Position numbers and translations under genes: made by a program. A DNA stretch of 40,891 bases from Bacteroidota bacterium (GTDB taxonomy: Bacteria; Bacteroidota; Ignavibacteria; UBA10030; UBA8401). Shown piece after piece: positions 15,739-24,242 of the stretch. The stretch lies in the NCBI GenBank assembly GCA_021796275.1, contig JAJYOI010000020.1, positions 1 through 40,891 on the forward strand. Direction: 5' to 3'. Position 1 is the stretch's first letter; each line of letters begins with the position of its first letter. The notes below the pieces were generated by a model. That model was not told the origin of the DNA. It saw nothing but the letters and a program-made list of their open reading frames with translations, and did no database searches.

Positions 15739-16113
15739 GTGAAGAATTTTGTTGCCGTTTTTGTTGGCGGAGGTGTCGGTGCCGCATTGCGCTATTGGAT
15801 GTACGGCGCGGCAGGGAAATTACTTGGCGCAGACTTTCCATATGGAACTCTTTTGGTGAATATTATCGGCTGTTTCATGATCGGTTTTCTGATGTCAGTG
15901 TTTGAAGAACGGTTTATTGTTCAACCGATATTAAGAATCTTTTTAACCGTAGGAATTCTGGGCGGTTTCACAACATTCTCCACATTCAGTTTTGAAACTA
16001 TTGCGCTCCTGCGCGATGGCAGTTATCTTATCGGAACGGCAAACATCTTTTTAACCTTAATCGGGTGTTTGAGCGTAACGTGGCTCGGTTCAGTGGCTGG
16101 AAAACTTTTCTAA
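15739..16113 (+). CDS. crcB: Fluoride exporter CrcB/FluC
   Basis: Small dual-topology fluoride channel of the cytoplasmic membrane, 124 residues with four hydrophobic helices. Family motifs are visible: GGGVGAALRYW (11-21), GTLLVNIIGCF (36-46) and GGFTTFSTFSFE (75-86), the last with the Phe/Thr/Ser residues that line the fluoride path. The start is GTG 15739 with AAGGTGG upstream. Regulation by the fluoride riboswitch ahead of it is evident. A DUF190 gene follows 26 bp later, presumably in the same transcript. Confidence 0.95.
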   Translation: MKNFVAVFVGGGVGAALRYWMYGAAGKLLGADFPYGTLLVNIIGCFMIGFLMSVFEERFIVQPILRIFLTVGILGGFTTFSTFSFETIALLRDGSYLIGTANIFLTLIGCLSVTWLGSVAGKLF

Positions 16114-16139
16114 ACTTTTATGCCGGAAAGGACATTGCA

Positions 16140-16487
16140 ATGAAATTGGAAGGTGAAGGAAAGTTATTGCGCATTTTTATCGGCGAGGCGGATTTTCTGA
16201 ATCATAAGCCGTTGTATGAGGCCATCGTTATGAAGGCTCGCGAAATGGGAATGGCGGGTGCGACCGTTTTTCGCGGGATTGAAAGTTTTGGCGCCGCCAG
16301 TGTTATTCACACTGCAAAAATACTCCGGCTTTCAGAAGACCTTCCTTTGCTTGTTGAGTTGGTAGACACTGAAGAAAAAATTGATTTGTTCAAAGGTGCT
16401 GTTGGTGAGATGCTTGAGCATGCGGGTTGTGGCGGTTTGATTACGGAGGAGCGCGCCCACATTATTCATTACACCGCTGGAAAATGA
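16140..16487 (+). CDS. DUF190 family protein associated with CrcB
   Basis: A 115-residue soluble protein of the DUF190 family, commonly encoded beside crcB. Signature stretches are LLRIFIGEADFLNHKPLYEAI, GMAGATVFRGIESFG and LPLLVELVDTEEKI, suggesting a ferredoxin-like, PII-like fold. The molecular function is not established; a link to fluoride tolerance comes from the shared riboswitch-controlled operon. The start ATG 16140 has AAAGGA upstream; the frame is open back to 16065, inside crcB, but that extension is not family-like. Confidence 0.88.
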   Translation: MKLEGEGKLLRIFIGEADFLNHKPLYEAIVMKAREMGMAGATVFRGIESFGAASVIHTAKILRLSEDLPLLVELVDTEEKIDLFKGAVGEMLEHAGCGGLITEERAHIIHYTAGK

Positions 16488-16566
16488 GCGATCTTTCAGA
16501 AATGTGATCGGCGTCTACTGTTTCTATTCATTTTTCACAGCTTCAGGCGATTACATAAGTTTTTGC

Positions 16567-16594
16567 TTGACTTTATTCTCTCGATTAGTATATT
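16567..16594 (+). promoter_or_regulatory. Putative promoter of the transglycosylase gene
   Basis: TTGACT (16567-16572), 16 bp, TATATT (16589-16594), 42 bp before the ATG. Confidence 0.55.
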
Positions 16595-16635
16595 TCTTGT
16601 AAGCTTACAGAGTTCAACAATTAACATCAGGACTG

Positions 16636-19152
16636 ATGCGTAAACTTATTCAGCACTTGCTACCAATTTTTATTGCCATTTTTCTCCTTACGGGTTGTGC
16701 TAACAACTCGCTTTTCAAAAGTCAGGTTGGCTCCGCTGGATCTTCTCAGCCTGCTTCTCCCATTTTCGCTATTGCTACACCATCTGCGGACAGCCATGCG
16801 CTTTCGTCTTCATCTAAACCAGATTCAGCGAAAACGCTTGCTGTTATTTCGACCAATCCTAAAAAGGTTTTGAAGGACAGCGGCGCTTTTGTTGGAAGCC
16901 TCGTCGGGGCAGATACGTCGGTTGGTGACACGCTCGGCTCTGAAGATGAAAAAGCAATTGCCCTTCTTCTTGAAACTGCCCGGCAACACTATCTTGCTGC
17001 GCTCGAAGCTCAGTCCAATGGCGATTCAACACTTTCAGCAGATGAATTTGAACAAGCAATTCAATTCCTGAATGAAGTCAGTTATTATCCCGACATTGAA
17101 AACAATAACGATTTTAATGAACTGAGCAAAAGCGTTATTGAAGATTATGAAAAATACATTGCCTCCATTGATGAACTTGGTCCGCAAAGTTCTGTCTTTG
17201 CTTTACGGGAAAAATTGAACCTTGATGTTGATAAAATAGATATTTCAAAAGTCAAAATTCCTCACGAAGTTGTCACCGGCACAACAGTTCCGCTCATCAT
17301 GAACGATCAAGTCGAGCGGAATATTTCGTTCTTCATGGATAAGGGAAGAAGCCATTTTGAGCGTTGGCTGTATCTCGAAGGAAGATATTTTCCCATCATG
17401 TCAAAAATCTTCAAAGAAGAAGGGGTGCCGCAAGAAGTGATGTATCTTTCTATGCCGGAAAGCGGATTGAATCCGTCTGCACGGTCATGGGCAAGGGCAG
17501 TTGGCTTGTGGCAGTTCATGAAAGGTACCGGTTACTTGTACGGCTTACGCGGCAATGTGTGGTATGATCAGCGCAGAGATTTTGAAAAGGCGACGCGTGC
17601 GGCTGCGCAGCATTTGAAAGATTTGCATGCAGAATTTAACGATTGGTATTTGGCAATCGCTGCATATAATTCCGGTGTAGGCAGAATTCGGAGAGCGATC
17701 CGCCGGAGCGGAACAACGGACTTTTGGGCAATGCGCCGGTACCTGCCTCGTGAAACGCGGAATTACGTTCCGCAGTATATTGCCGTTGCGTTGATGGCAA
17801 TGCATCCTGAATTGTACGGGTTCGATAATGTTGAAAAAGCTGATACGCTGAAATGGGATGATGTTACTGTAAATGATTGCGTTGACCTTTCTGTACTTGC
17901 GAAATGTGCCGACACAAATGTTGATGAAATGCGGAAATTGAATCCGGAGTTGATTCAATGGTGCACGCCGCCAAATGCTAAGAATTACAAGCTGCGTGTT
18001 CCGGAAGGAAAGGCCGATATCTTTGCTGAGAATTATGCCAAGGTTCCGGATGACAAGAAGATGAATTATGCAGAGCATCGCGTGCGCCGCGGCGAAACAC
18101 TCTACAAGATCGCGCGGAAGTACGGAGTGCTGACTTCAATGATTATGGAAGTCAATCATCTCAGAGGACGCTCTCGTCTTCATGTTGGACAGGTATTGTT
18201 GATACCAGCTTCTGCAACTTTCGCGAGCGCCGAAGTTCAACCTGAACAACAAGAAGCTCAGGAAGTTAAAGAGGTTAGGCCGGTTGCTCGTTTTCGCCAT
18301 CATGCACGGGAATATCAACCTGCCGGGCGCGGCAAAGTATTCTATAAAGTGAAGCGAGGCGATACCCTCGGCCACATTGCCGAATGGTTCGGCTGCCGTG
18401 CAAGCGATTTGCGCAATTGGAATAATTTGCCTTACGGACGTTTTTTGCAGTCAGGACGATCACTTGTGGTGTGGGTGCCTTCTGAGAAACTGGACTATTA
18501 CAAAAACATTGCAGCGCTGTCATTTGATGCAAAACAGAAAAGTGTAAAGGCGGTTTCTCATCCTCAAATTGCTGCCAATGAAAATGACGCTCCTGACGAG
18601 AGCGACCATTGGGTTCAGCACAAAGTCCGCCGCGGTGAGTCACTTGAAAAGATTGCTAATGACTACAATGTTGCCATTGCTGATTTGAAGACGTGGAACA
18701 AGCTGCGCAAAAGCAGGATTCTCGCCGGTCAAACATTAGAAATTTATGTGGCGTCCGATAATCGGTCTCAAATGGATTTTCAATCGGTAGAAAGTGACCC
18801 GCCGGCACCTGTAAAGAAAAAATCTATTGGATTATCCGGTAAAGCTCAAAAGAGTCAGGCAACAACACACACTGTGCAAAGAGGTGAAACGCTCGAAGGA
18901 ATTGCCGGATTGTATAATGTGGCAATTTCCGATCTCAAAAGATGGAACAAGTTGAAATCTTCAAAGATTGTTGCAGGCAAAAAACTCCGCGTACAGACAA
19001 CCGCCAATAAGACCAGTTATTATCGTGTGCGCAATGGCGACAGCCTTTGGATGATTTCTAAAAAGCTGGGTGTTTCCGTGGATGACATTCAAAAGTGGAA
19101 TGATATTGCTGAAGACATTCGTCCGGGAGATAAACTTGTTATTTACCGCTGA
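16636..19152 (+). CDS. Membrane-bound lytic murein transglycosylase D-like lipoprotein with five LysM domains
   Basis: Predicted to cleave peptidoglycan glycan strands while bound through LysM domains. It has 838 residues: a lipoprotein signal ([21 protein letters not shown], Cys21), a Ser-rich linker and a helical region to about 225. The SLT catalytic domain holds the Glu in [13 protein letters not shown] (about residue 275), then [15 protein letters not shown] and [16 protein letters not shown]. Five LysM repeats begin near nt 18076, 18343, 18610, 18868 and 19015 ([74 protein letters not shown]). E. coli MltD, as I recall, has two LysM. It stands alone with its own promoter. Confidence 0.92.
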   Translation: MRKLIQHLLPIFIAIFLLTGCANNSLFKSQVGSAGSSQPASPIFAIATPSADSHALSSSSKPDSAKTLAVISTNPKKVLKDSGAFVGSLVGADTSVGDTLGSEDEKAIALLLETARQHYLAALEAQSNGDSTLSADEFEQAIQFLNEVSYYPDIENNNDFNELSKSVIEDYEKYIASIDELGPQSSVFALREKLNLDVDKIDISKVKIPHEVVTGTTVPLIMNDQVERNISFFMDKGRSHFERWLYLEGRYFPIMSKIFKEEGVPQEVMYLSMPESGLNPSARSWARAVGLWQFMKGTGYLYGLRGNVWYDQRRDFEKATRAAAQHLKDLHAEFNDWYLAIAAYNSGVGRIRRAIRRSGTTDFWAMRRYLPRETRNYVPQYIAVALMAMHPELYGFDNVEKADTLKWDDVTVNDCVDLSVLAKCADTNVDEMRKLNPELIQWCTPPNAKNYKLRVPEGKADIFAENYAKVPDDKKMNYAEHRVRRGETLYKIARKYGVLTSMIMEVNHLRGRSRLHVGQVLLIPASATFASAEVQPEQQEAQEVKEVRPVARFRHHAREYQPAGRGKVFYKVKRGDTLGHIAEWFGCRASDLRNWNNLPYGRFLQSGRSLVVWVPSEKLDYYKNIAALSFDAKQKSVKAVSHPQIAANENDAPDESDHWVQHKVRRGESLEKIANDYNVAIADLKTWNKLRKSRILAGQTLEIYVASDNRSQMDFQSVESDPPAPVKKKSIGLSGKAQKSQATTHTVQRGETLEGIAGLYNVAISDLKRWNKLKSSKIVAGKKLRVQTTANKTSYYRVRNGDSLWMISKKLGVSVDDIQKWNDIAEDIRPGDKLVIYR

Positions 19153-19196
19153 CGGGTTCATCTTTTTCTCATAACAATTTGCTCATAGAATTTCTC

Positions 19197-19225
19197 TTGC
19201 TTGTTCGATGAAGTAGTTGTATATT
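19197..19225 (+). promoter_or_regulatory. Putative promoter
   Basis: TTGCTT (19197-19202), 17 bp, TATATT (19220-19225), 76 bp before the TTG start of the next gene. Confidence 0.4.
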
Positions 19226-19300
19226 CCTTCCGTGATTTTCAGGGCATCGGTTAGTTGATCACACGTAGTCCAACATTGTATTCATTAAGCTTTACCTCTG

Positions 19301-21562
19301 TTGCAGTACACTTTCAATCATACAACACACTCTCGGACGTTTCTCTTACTCCTCATTGCTTTGACCTTTGCTTTGGGCGCAACTTCTTTTGCTCAAAATC
19401 CCAACGCTTCGCCCATGCTTCGTAAAATTGCAGATGATGACGGTACCAAGTTCACGAGCATTGGCAATATCGGTTTGACGATAACGAATTACGGAACGAT
19501 TGGCAGTAATTTCCTTTCGTGGCCCACGCAGCCGTCGTGCGAGTACCCAAAAGGTTCGCGCATTGAACATCTCGCTATCGGCGGATTATGGGTCGGCGGT
19601 GTTCTTCGCAACAACAAAGACCCGTTTAGGGACGGCATTACCGCTGTTTCGACAGCCTGGTCGGATTTGGAAAACACGCAAGGCGGCTTGATCACTGACG
19701 CAGAAATTACCAACGATCCCGGTTCGCAAATCCTTCAGCGTTCGTCATTGCCGGGCGATCAGTATTTCAATGTCGGCGCCGTGAGCCATCAGGATTTGGT
19801 GATGGATTTTACCGATCGTTATACCCGTGTTCCGGACACGGGAGATTCAATCAGGGCACACATTCCGCTGAATATTAATATTCATTTGGAATCGTATGCG
19901 TGGAATTTTCCTTTTGCAGATTTTTTTGTGATTCTCAATTACACAATCACGAATGCCGGTAATGATACAATTGACGGCATGTATGTCGGGTTGTGGAATG
20001 ACGCGGTTGTTCGTAATACAAATCTTTCCGGCAGGCCCAGCGGCTTCCTATTCTACAATAGAAAAGCAAAAGGATACATTGACAGTCTGCGGCTGGGGTA
20101 CACATTCGATTGGGACGGATCGCCGTACGGGCCATCGGCAAACAGTTACTATGGAGTCAAAGTGTTAGGAGCTGATCCGTTTCCGTTGAAGCGTGATTCT
20201 CTCGGCAATTTTATCAACGTTCCACTTGATTCGTTGGGCGACCTTCGTCAGGATACATATTACAATGCGTGGATCTACCGGGGCAACGGTCAGGATGTGT
20301 ATTTTTCTCCGGATGGAGACAATGATCCTGCCAATTGGTATCACGGCAAATATCAGCGCTTGTCACGTTCCATGCCAAAGCCGAATATTGAAGCGCTTAA
20401 CAGACCGAACACAGTGTATGCGTCCGATGGTGCAACCTTGGGCATTGCACCGTCTAATACCACCGATCTGCTTTCTGCCGGACCGTTTCCTTCGCTGGCG
20501 CCGGGAGATAGTGTGAACGTTGTTTTTGCTGTTGTCTGTGCGAAGAAAGCAGGCACTGGTTTCTCAAGCGATGACTACAAAAATCCGGCGCTTCGCAAAA
20601 CGCTTTACACAAATTCAACGTGGGCACAACAAGCATACGACGGCGAGGACCTTAACGGGAATAACAAGCTTGATCCGGGCGAGGATATTAACGGCGATGG
20701 AAAACTGACGCGCTACACGCTGCCGCAGCCACCGCGGCAGCCCCGCGTACGTGCTGAAGTGGAAAATCAGCAAGCGATAATTTATTGGGACCGCACACAA
20801 GCGGAAGAAAGCTTCGATCCGATCAGCCGGAAGTACGACTTTGAAGGGTACAGAGTTTATCGGTCGGCGGCTGGCGCAGATATTCAGGATCCGTCAAATT
20901 TTGTTTTTTCAATGCAGCTTGTCGGCGACTTTGACAGGGCTGACGACAATATCGGTTACAACACAGGATTTGCCGCTGTTAAACTTGATTCCCCGAAAAC
21001 ATTTCCCGGCGATACGGTGCAATATTGGTACCGGTTCCCGCCAAAGAATGATAACATCACAAGCCTCAATGGATGGCAATATTTATACGGGGTTTCGGCG
21101 TATGACCAGGGAGATTCGGCAAACGGTCTTGCGAGTCTCGAATGTGCGAAGGTCATTGTGCGCGTTATCCCCGGAACTCCCGCAACGTCAGACAAGAATG
21201 CAGAAATCGGAGTGTACCCGAATCCATATTACGCGGGCGCGGTGTGGGATAAACCCGGTGAGCGTTCCCGAAAAATTTATTTTTATAATTTACCCGCTCA
21301 TGCCGAGGTGAAAATTTATACCATGACCGGCGATCTGGTCGCCGAATTCACGCACGATGCTTCGACGTACGACGGCTCGGGCATTAAATGGTTTGACGAT
21401 TTTTCAGGAATCGGTGTTCCGGCGCATTTTGCCGGCGGCGAACATGCGTGGGACCTGATTTCAAAATATGATCAGGCGATTGCGACCGGTTTGTATTTGT
21501 TCACAGTGAAAGATCTTTCGAACGGCGATGTGAAACGAGGCAAGTTTGTAATTGTGAAATAA
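19301..21562 (+). CDS. Secreted protein with EF-hand-like loops and C-terminal sorting-type domain
   Basis: A 753-residue exported protein. The signal peptide is TFLLLLIALTFALGATSFAQ. The middle (IEHLAIGGLWVGGVL, NYTITNAGNDTIDGMYVGLWNDAVV) looks like the beta-rich surface proteins common in Ignavibacteria; I cannot name the domain. A Ca2+-binding-like double loop lies at 449-469 (EDLNGNNKLDPGED, INGDGKL). An FnIII-like part (RVRAEVENQQAIIYWDR) follows. The C-terminus (IGVYPNPYYAGAVW, KIYFYNLPAHAEVKIYTMTGDLV, ATGLYLFTVKD...GKFVIVK) resembles a T9SS type A sorting domain. The start TTG 19301 is the only usable one before the signal peptide; no ribosome-binding site is obvious. Function unknown. 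Confidence 0.75.
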   Translation: MQYTFNHTTHSRTFLLLLIALTFALGATSFAQNPNASPMLRKIADDDGTKFTSIGNIGLTITNYGTIGSNFLSWPTQPSCEYPKGSRIEHLAIGGLWVGGVLRNNKDPFRDGITAVSTAWSDLENTQGGLITDAEITNDPGSQILQRSSLPGDQYFNVGAVSHQDLVMDFTDRYTRVPDTGDSIRAHIPLNINIHLESYAWNFPFADFFVILNYTITNAGNDTIDGMYVGLWNDAVVRNTNLSGRPSGFLFYNRKAKGYIDSLRLGYTFDWDGSPYGPSANSYYGVKVLGADPFPLKRDSLGNFINVPLDSLGDLRQDTYYNAWIYRGNGQDVYFSPDGDNDPANWYHGKYQRLSRSMPKPNIEALNRPNTVYASDGATLGIAPSNTTDLLSAGPFPSLAPGDSVNVVFAVVCAKKAGTGFSSDDYKNPALRKTLYTNSTWAQQAYDGEDLNGNNKLDPGEDINGDGKLTRYTLPQPPRQPRVRAEVENQQAIIYWDRTQAEESFDPISRKYDFEGYRVYRSAAGADIQDPSNFVFSMQLVGDFDRADDNIGYNTGFAAVKLDSPKTFPGDTVQYWYRFPPKNDNITSLNGWQYLYGVSAYDQGDSANGLASLECAKVIVRVIPGTPATSDKNAEIGVYPNPYYAGAVWDKPGERSRKIYFYNLPAHAEVKIYTMTGDLVAEFTHDASTYDGSGIKWFDDFSGIGVPAHFAGGEHAWDLISKYDQAIATGLYLFTVKDLSNGDVKRGKFVIVK

Positions 21563-21574
21563 ATTAAAGCGTCG

Positions 21575-21593
21575 TTCCTTAAAAGGAATTTTT
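21575..21593 (+). terminator. Possible intrinsic terminator
   Basis: TTCCTT (21575-21580) and AAGGAA (21583-21588) followed by five T, just after the stop at 21562. The stem is short and AT-rich, so strength is doubtful. Confidence 0.4.
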
Positions 21594-21598
21594 CATCA

Positions 21599-21658
21599 GT
21601 CATTCTGAGCGAAGCGAAGAATCCCAAAATCAATTTGTTCCGGAAACATTGGAATGAC
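21599..21658. repeat. Short GTCATTCTGAG-type interspersed repeat
   Basis: Begins GTCATTCTGAGCGAAGCGAA and ends GGAATGAC, so the ends are inverted. It shares its terminus and the GAAGAATCC core with the longer element at 1271-1370. Confidence 0.6.
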
Positions 21659-21759
21659 ATACCTCAAAAGTGAGCGATAGAAAAAATTTCGTGTGAAATA
21701 AAAATTAATTTTTGGTTAGTACCTTTTTAATAACTTTTAGGAAGGAAGGAGAGAAGAGA

Positions 21760-24033
21760 ATGAAAATTGCAAATCCCTTAGGGAAACTGCTATTGTTCTT
21801 CGCGCTTCTTGTTGCTGGTTTGGTGAACGCTACGGCGCAACCCGTGGTAACGATTCACGACATTCAGTACGTTTCGCCCCAAGCATTGCATACGTGCGAT
21901 TCGCTTGGCTATGCTAATACGTCGCAATGGAAGTTACAGTCTTCCCCGTATATGAATGACACCGTAACCATTACTGCTTTGGTCACAGTTCCGCCAAGTG
22001 TCATTACTTATACTAACCACGGCATTACAATGGATGTTGTTGATACGGGCGCGCTTGGTTCACAGCCGTGGAGCGGTATTCTCGTTCGCTGGCCTGTAAG
22101 CTATGCTGATGACAATGGGGCGAGTGCCGAGGCGGCACAATTCTTCAATGTGCAGCAGGGTGACATTATACAGATGACGGGTCAAATCCAGGAATTTCCA
22201 ATAGGGCAAATGAACAGTCTTACTCAATTCGCCCCGCTTCCTGATCAGCAAATACAATGGATTTCGTCAGGCAATCCTCTTCCAGCTCCTGTGCATTTAA
22301 GCATTACAGAATTTAACGTGGGCCAAAATGATGGAAGCGGTATCAAGTTTTCAACTGGTGAGCAGTGGGAAGGGAAGGAAGTCTTTTTCACGGATGTCTC
22401 TGTGACTGGAAATGTCAATACCTCGAGAGGTACGTTTGAATTCGTAGATGATCAAGGGAATCATCTTTCTGATTATGATTGGTCGTATCATTTTACTTTG
22501 GACACAACATCTGTTGACAGAGTTGGAAATCTATTCGATACGACGTATCACGTGCCGCCGTTAGGGACAAGAATTGATACAATTCGCGGTTACATCTCCA
22601 CATCATCCGGTGGAGAATCGAAGCGCGGCTACCGTATTTGCCCAATCTTTCCGGGAGATGTTGTGTACGGAAAGACCGGTCCAGGAATTTCTACGCAGCG
22701 CCGGTATCCTGTCGTTGTCGCAAAAGACAGTACGCCGCTCGTTACAGTGAAAGCATTTAAGCAATCAAGTCCGTTTGCAACAACATACGACATTGACACT
22801 GTTCAGTTGTATTACAGCGTGAACAATGGTGCATGGCAGAAGATAGGAATGAAAGCAACGCAACCGTCAGTAGATTCACTCTACCAAGGAAATATTCCGG
22901 CCCAATCTGTGGGAAGCACTGTCCGGTATTTTGTAAAAGTAAGAGACAAAGATTCACTTACCACACTTCTTGCAAACGCCGGCGGGCTTACACAGTTTGA
23001 CAGTTTGAGCGGCTTTTTCTTTTACAAAGTTCTCGACCGCACCGCACAGCCGCTGCTTACCATTCAGGATATTCAAACAACACCGTACAGTAATGGCCGA
23101 AGCCCGTACGTCGGTGCAGTGGATTCTGTCGGTGGAATTGTTACGGCAGATACATCAAGCTTGCTCTTAACGCCGCGAAGCAGCGATGGTTCCAACGCGT
23201 ATTATATTCAAAGCGGAACACAGAAGTTCAGCGGATTGTGGGTTGTTGGGCCCGATTCGCTCTTAACTAAGCTTGTGAATGGCGACAGCGTGGTTGTCAC
23301 AGGAACAATTGCAGAGAATTTCGATGTCACTCGGTTGGAATCGGTAACCTCAGCCCGCGTTGTTTCTCACGGCAATCCGCTTCCGACTCCTATCAAGTTG
23401 AGGACATCGGTGTTTGGCGGGGCGGCAAGTAACGGCAATCTTGCGGCTGAGCCGTATGAAAGCATGTTAGTAGAATTTGATTCGGTAACGATCACGAATG
23501 TTGCGCCTGTGTATCAACAGCCTGATTTTTCTGTGGAGGATAATAGTAACGTAGAGATGTTTGTTCATAATGACGGCCGAAATACGTTCACCACAGATAC
23601 TTCTGCTGATAAATCGGTCTATACACTTCTTCAGGTGAACAATAAGATCGGCAAGCTTATCGGCATTATTTATTTCACTAACAGCCGTTATAAACTTGAA
23701 CCGCGCACAAATGCCGATTTTGTTAATGTTGATCTTACATCGGTGCGCCGGGAAAATTCTGAATTACCGAAACGCTTCACGCTTGATCAGAATTACCCGA
23801 ATCCATTTAATCCGACAACTACCATTCGGTACAGCATTCCTGCAGAGTCGAAGGTAACGTTGAAAGTGTACAATCTTATCGGGCAGGAAGTGGCAACGCT
23901 GGTGAACACGAATCAAACGGTAGGAACATATTCTGTACAATTTAACGGCTCGAAGTTGTCGAGCGGTGTGTACTTCTATCGAATAAGCGCAGGGACGTTT
24001 GTGCAAACGAAGAAGTTGCTGTTATTAAAGTAA
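21760..24033 (+). CDS. Secreted T9SS-sorted protein with two OB-fold-like domains
   Basis: A 757-residue exported protein. From ATG 21760 (preceded by a GGAAGGAAGGAG stretch) there is a signal peptide (LLLFFALLVAGLVNATAQ). Two related domains follow, starting VVTIHDIQYVSP and LLTIQDIQTTPY; each runs through a possible beta-barrel with (V/I)xxGDxVxxTGxIxE-type phrases (QGDIIQMTGQIQEF, NGDSVVVTGTIAENF), as in OB-fold regions of surface nucleases, but no nuclease domain is present. The last ~85 residues are a textbook T9SS type A sorting domain (FTLDQNYPNPFNPTTTIRY, KVTLKVYNLIGQEVATLV, LSSGVYFYRISAG). The frame is open to 21712, but the ribosome-binding site and signal peptide fix 21760. Function unknown. 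Confidence 0.85.
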   Translation: MKIANPLGKLLLFFALLVAGLVNATAQPVVTIHDIQYVSPQALHTCDSLGYANTSQWKLQSSPYMNDTVTITALVTVPPSVITYTNHGITMDVVDTGALGSQPWSGILVRWPVSYADDNGASAEAAQFFNVQQGDIIQMTGQIQEFPIGQMNSLTQFAPLPDQQIQWISSGNPLPAPVHLSITEFNVGQNDGSGIKFSTGEQWEGKEVFFTDVSVTGNVNTSRGTFEFVDDQGNHLSDYDWSYHFTLDTTSVDRVGNLFDTTYHVPPLGTRIDTIRGYISTSSGGESKRGYRICPIFPGDVVYGKTGPGISTQRRYPVVVAKDSTPLVTVKAFKQSSPFATTYDIDTVQLYYSVNNGAWQKIGMKATQPSVDSLYQGNIPAQSVGSTVRYFVKVRDKDSLTTLLANAGGLTQFDSLSGFFFYKVLDRTAQPLLTIQDIQTTPYSNGRSPYVGAVDSVGGIVTADTSSLLLTPRSSDGSNAYYIQSGTQKFSGLWVVGPDSLLTKLVNGDSVVVTGTIAENFDVTRLESVTSARVVSHGNPLPTPIKLRTSVFGGAASNGNLAAEPYESMLVEFDSVTITNVAPVYQQPDFSVEDNSNVEMFVHNDGRNTFTTDTSADKSVYTLLQVNNKIGKLIGIIYFTNSRYKLEPRTNADFVNVDLTSVRRENSELPKRFTLDQNYPNPFNPTTTIRYSIPAESKVTLKVYNLIGQEVATLVNTNQTVGTYSVQFNGSKLSSGVYFYRISAGTFVQTKKLLLLK

Positions 24034-24042
24034 AAAGAAATT

Positions 24043-24075
24043 AGATGTAGGACACCTTTGAGGTGTCCTACATCT
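24043..24075. repeat. Perfect 15-bp hairpin
   Basis: AGATGTAGGACACCT (24043-24057), TTG loop, AGGTGTCCTACATCT (24061-24075): a perfect inverted repeat 10 bp after the stop codon. It has no T run, so it could be a repeat element or transcript-end stabiliser rather than an intrinsic terminator. Confidence 0.7.
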
Positions 24076-24214
24076 TCTAACAGGCTGTTGAAAAACAATT
24101 TTTGAAGGTAGGACGGGCATTCTTGCCTGTCAAATTTGGAACAACATAAATGATTCTGTCAGACAAGAATGTCTGACCTACTGTTTTTACTGACTTTTTC
24201 AACGACCTGCTAAA
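24076..24214. mobile_element. MITE-like element with terminal inverted repeats
   Basis: Left end 24076-24095 and right end 24195-24214 match as inverted copies at about 16 of 20 positions (core CAGGCTGTTGAAAAA and TTTTTCAACGACCTG). Inside each arm is its own palindrome: GACGGGC...GCCTGTC (about 24112-24131) and GTCAGACAAGAATGTCTGAC (about 24148-24167). At 139 bp with no coding capacity it looks like a non-autonomous transposon remnant. No convincing target duplication is seen. Confidence 0.55.
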
Positions 24215-24242
24215 TAGCGGAGTTATTCTTCAATTTTTTTGC

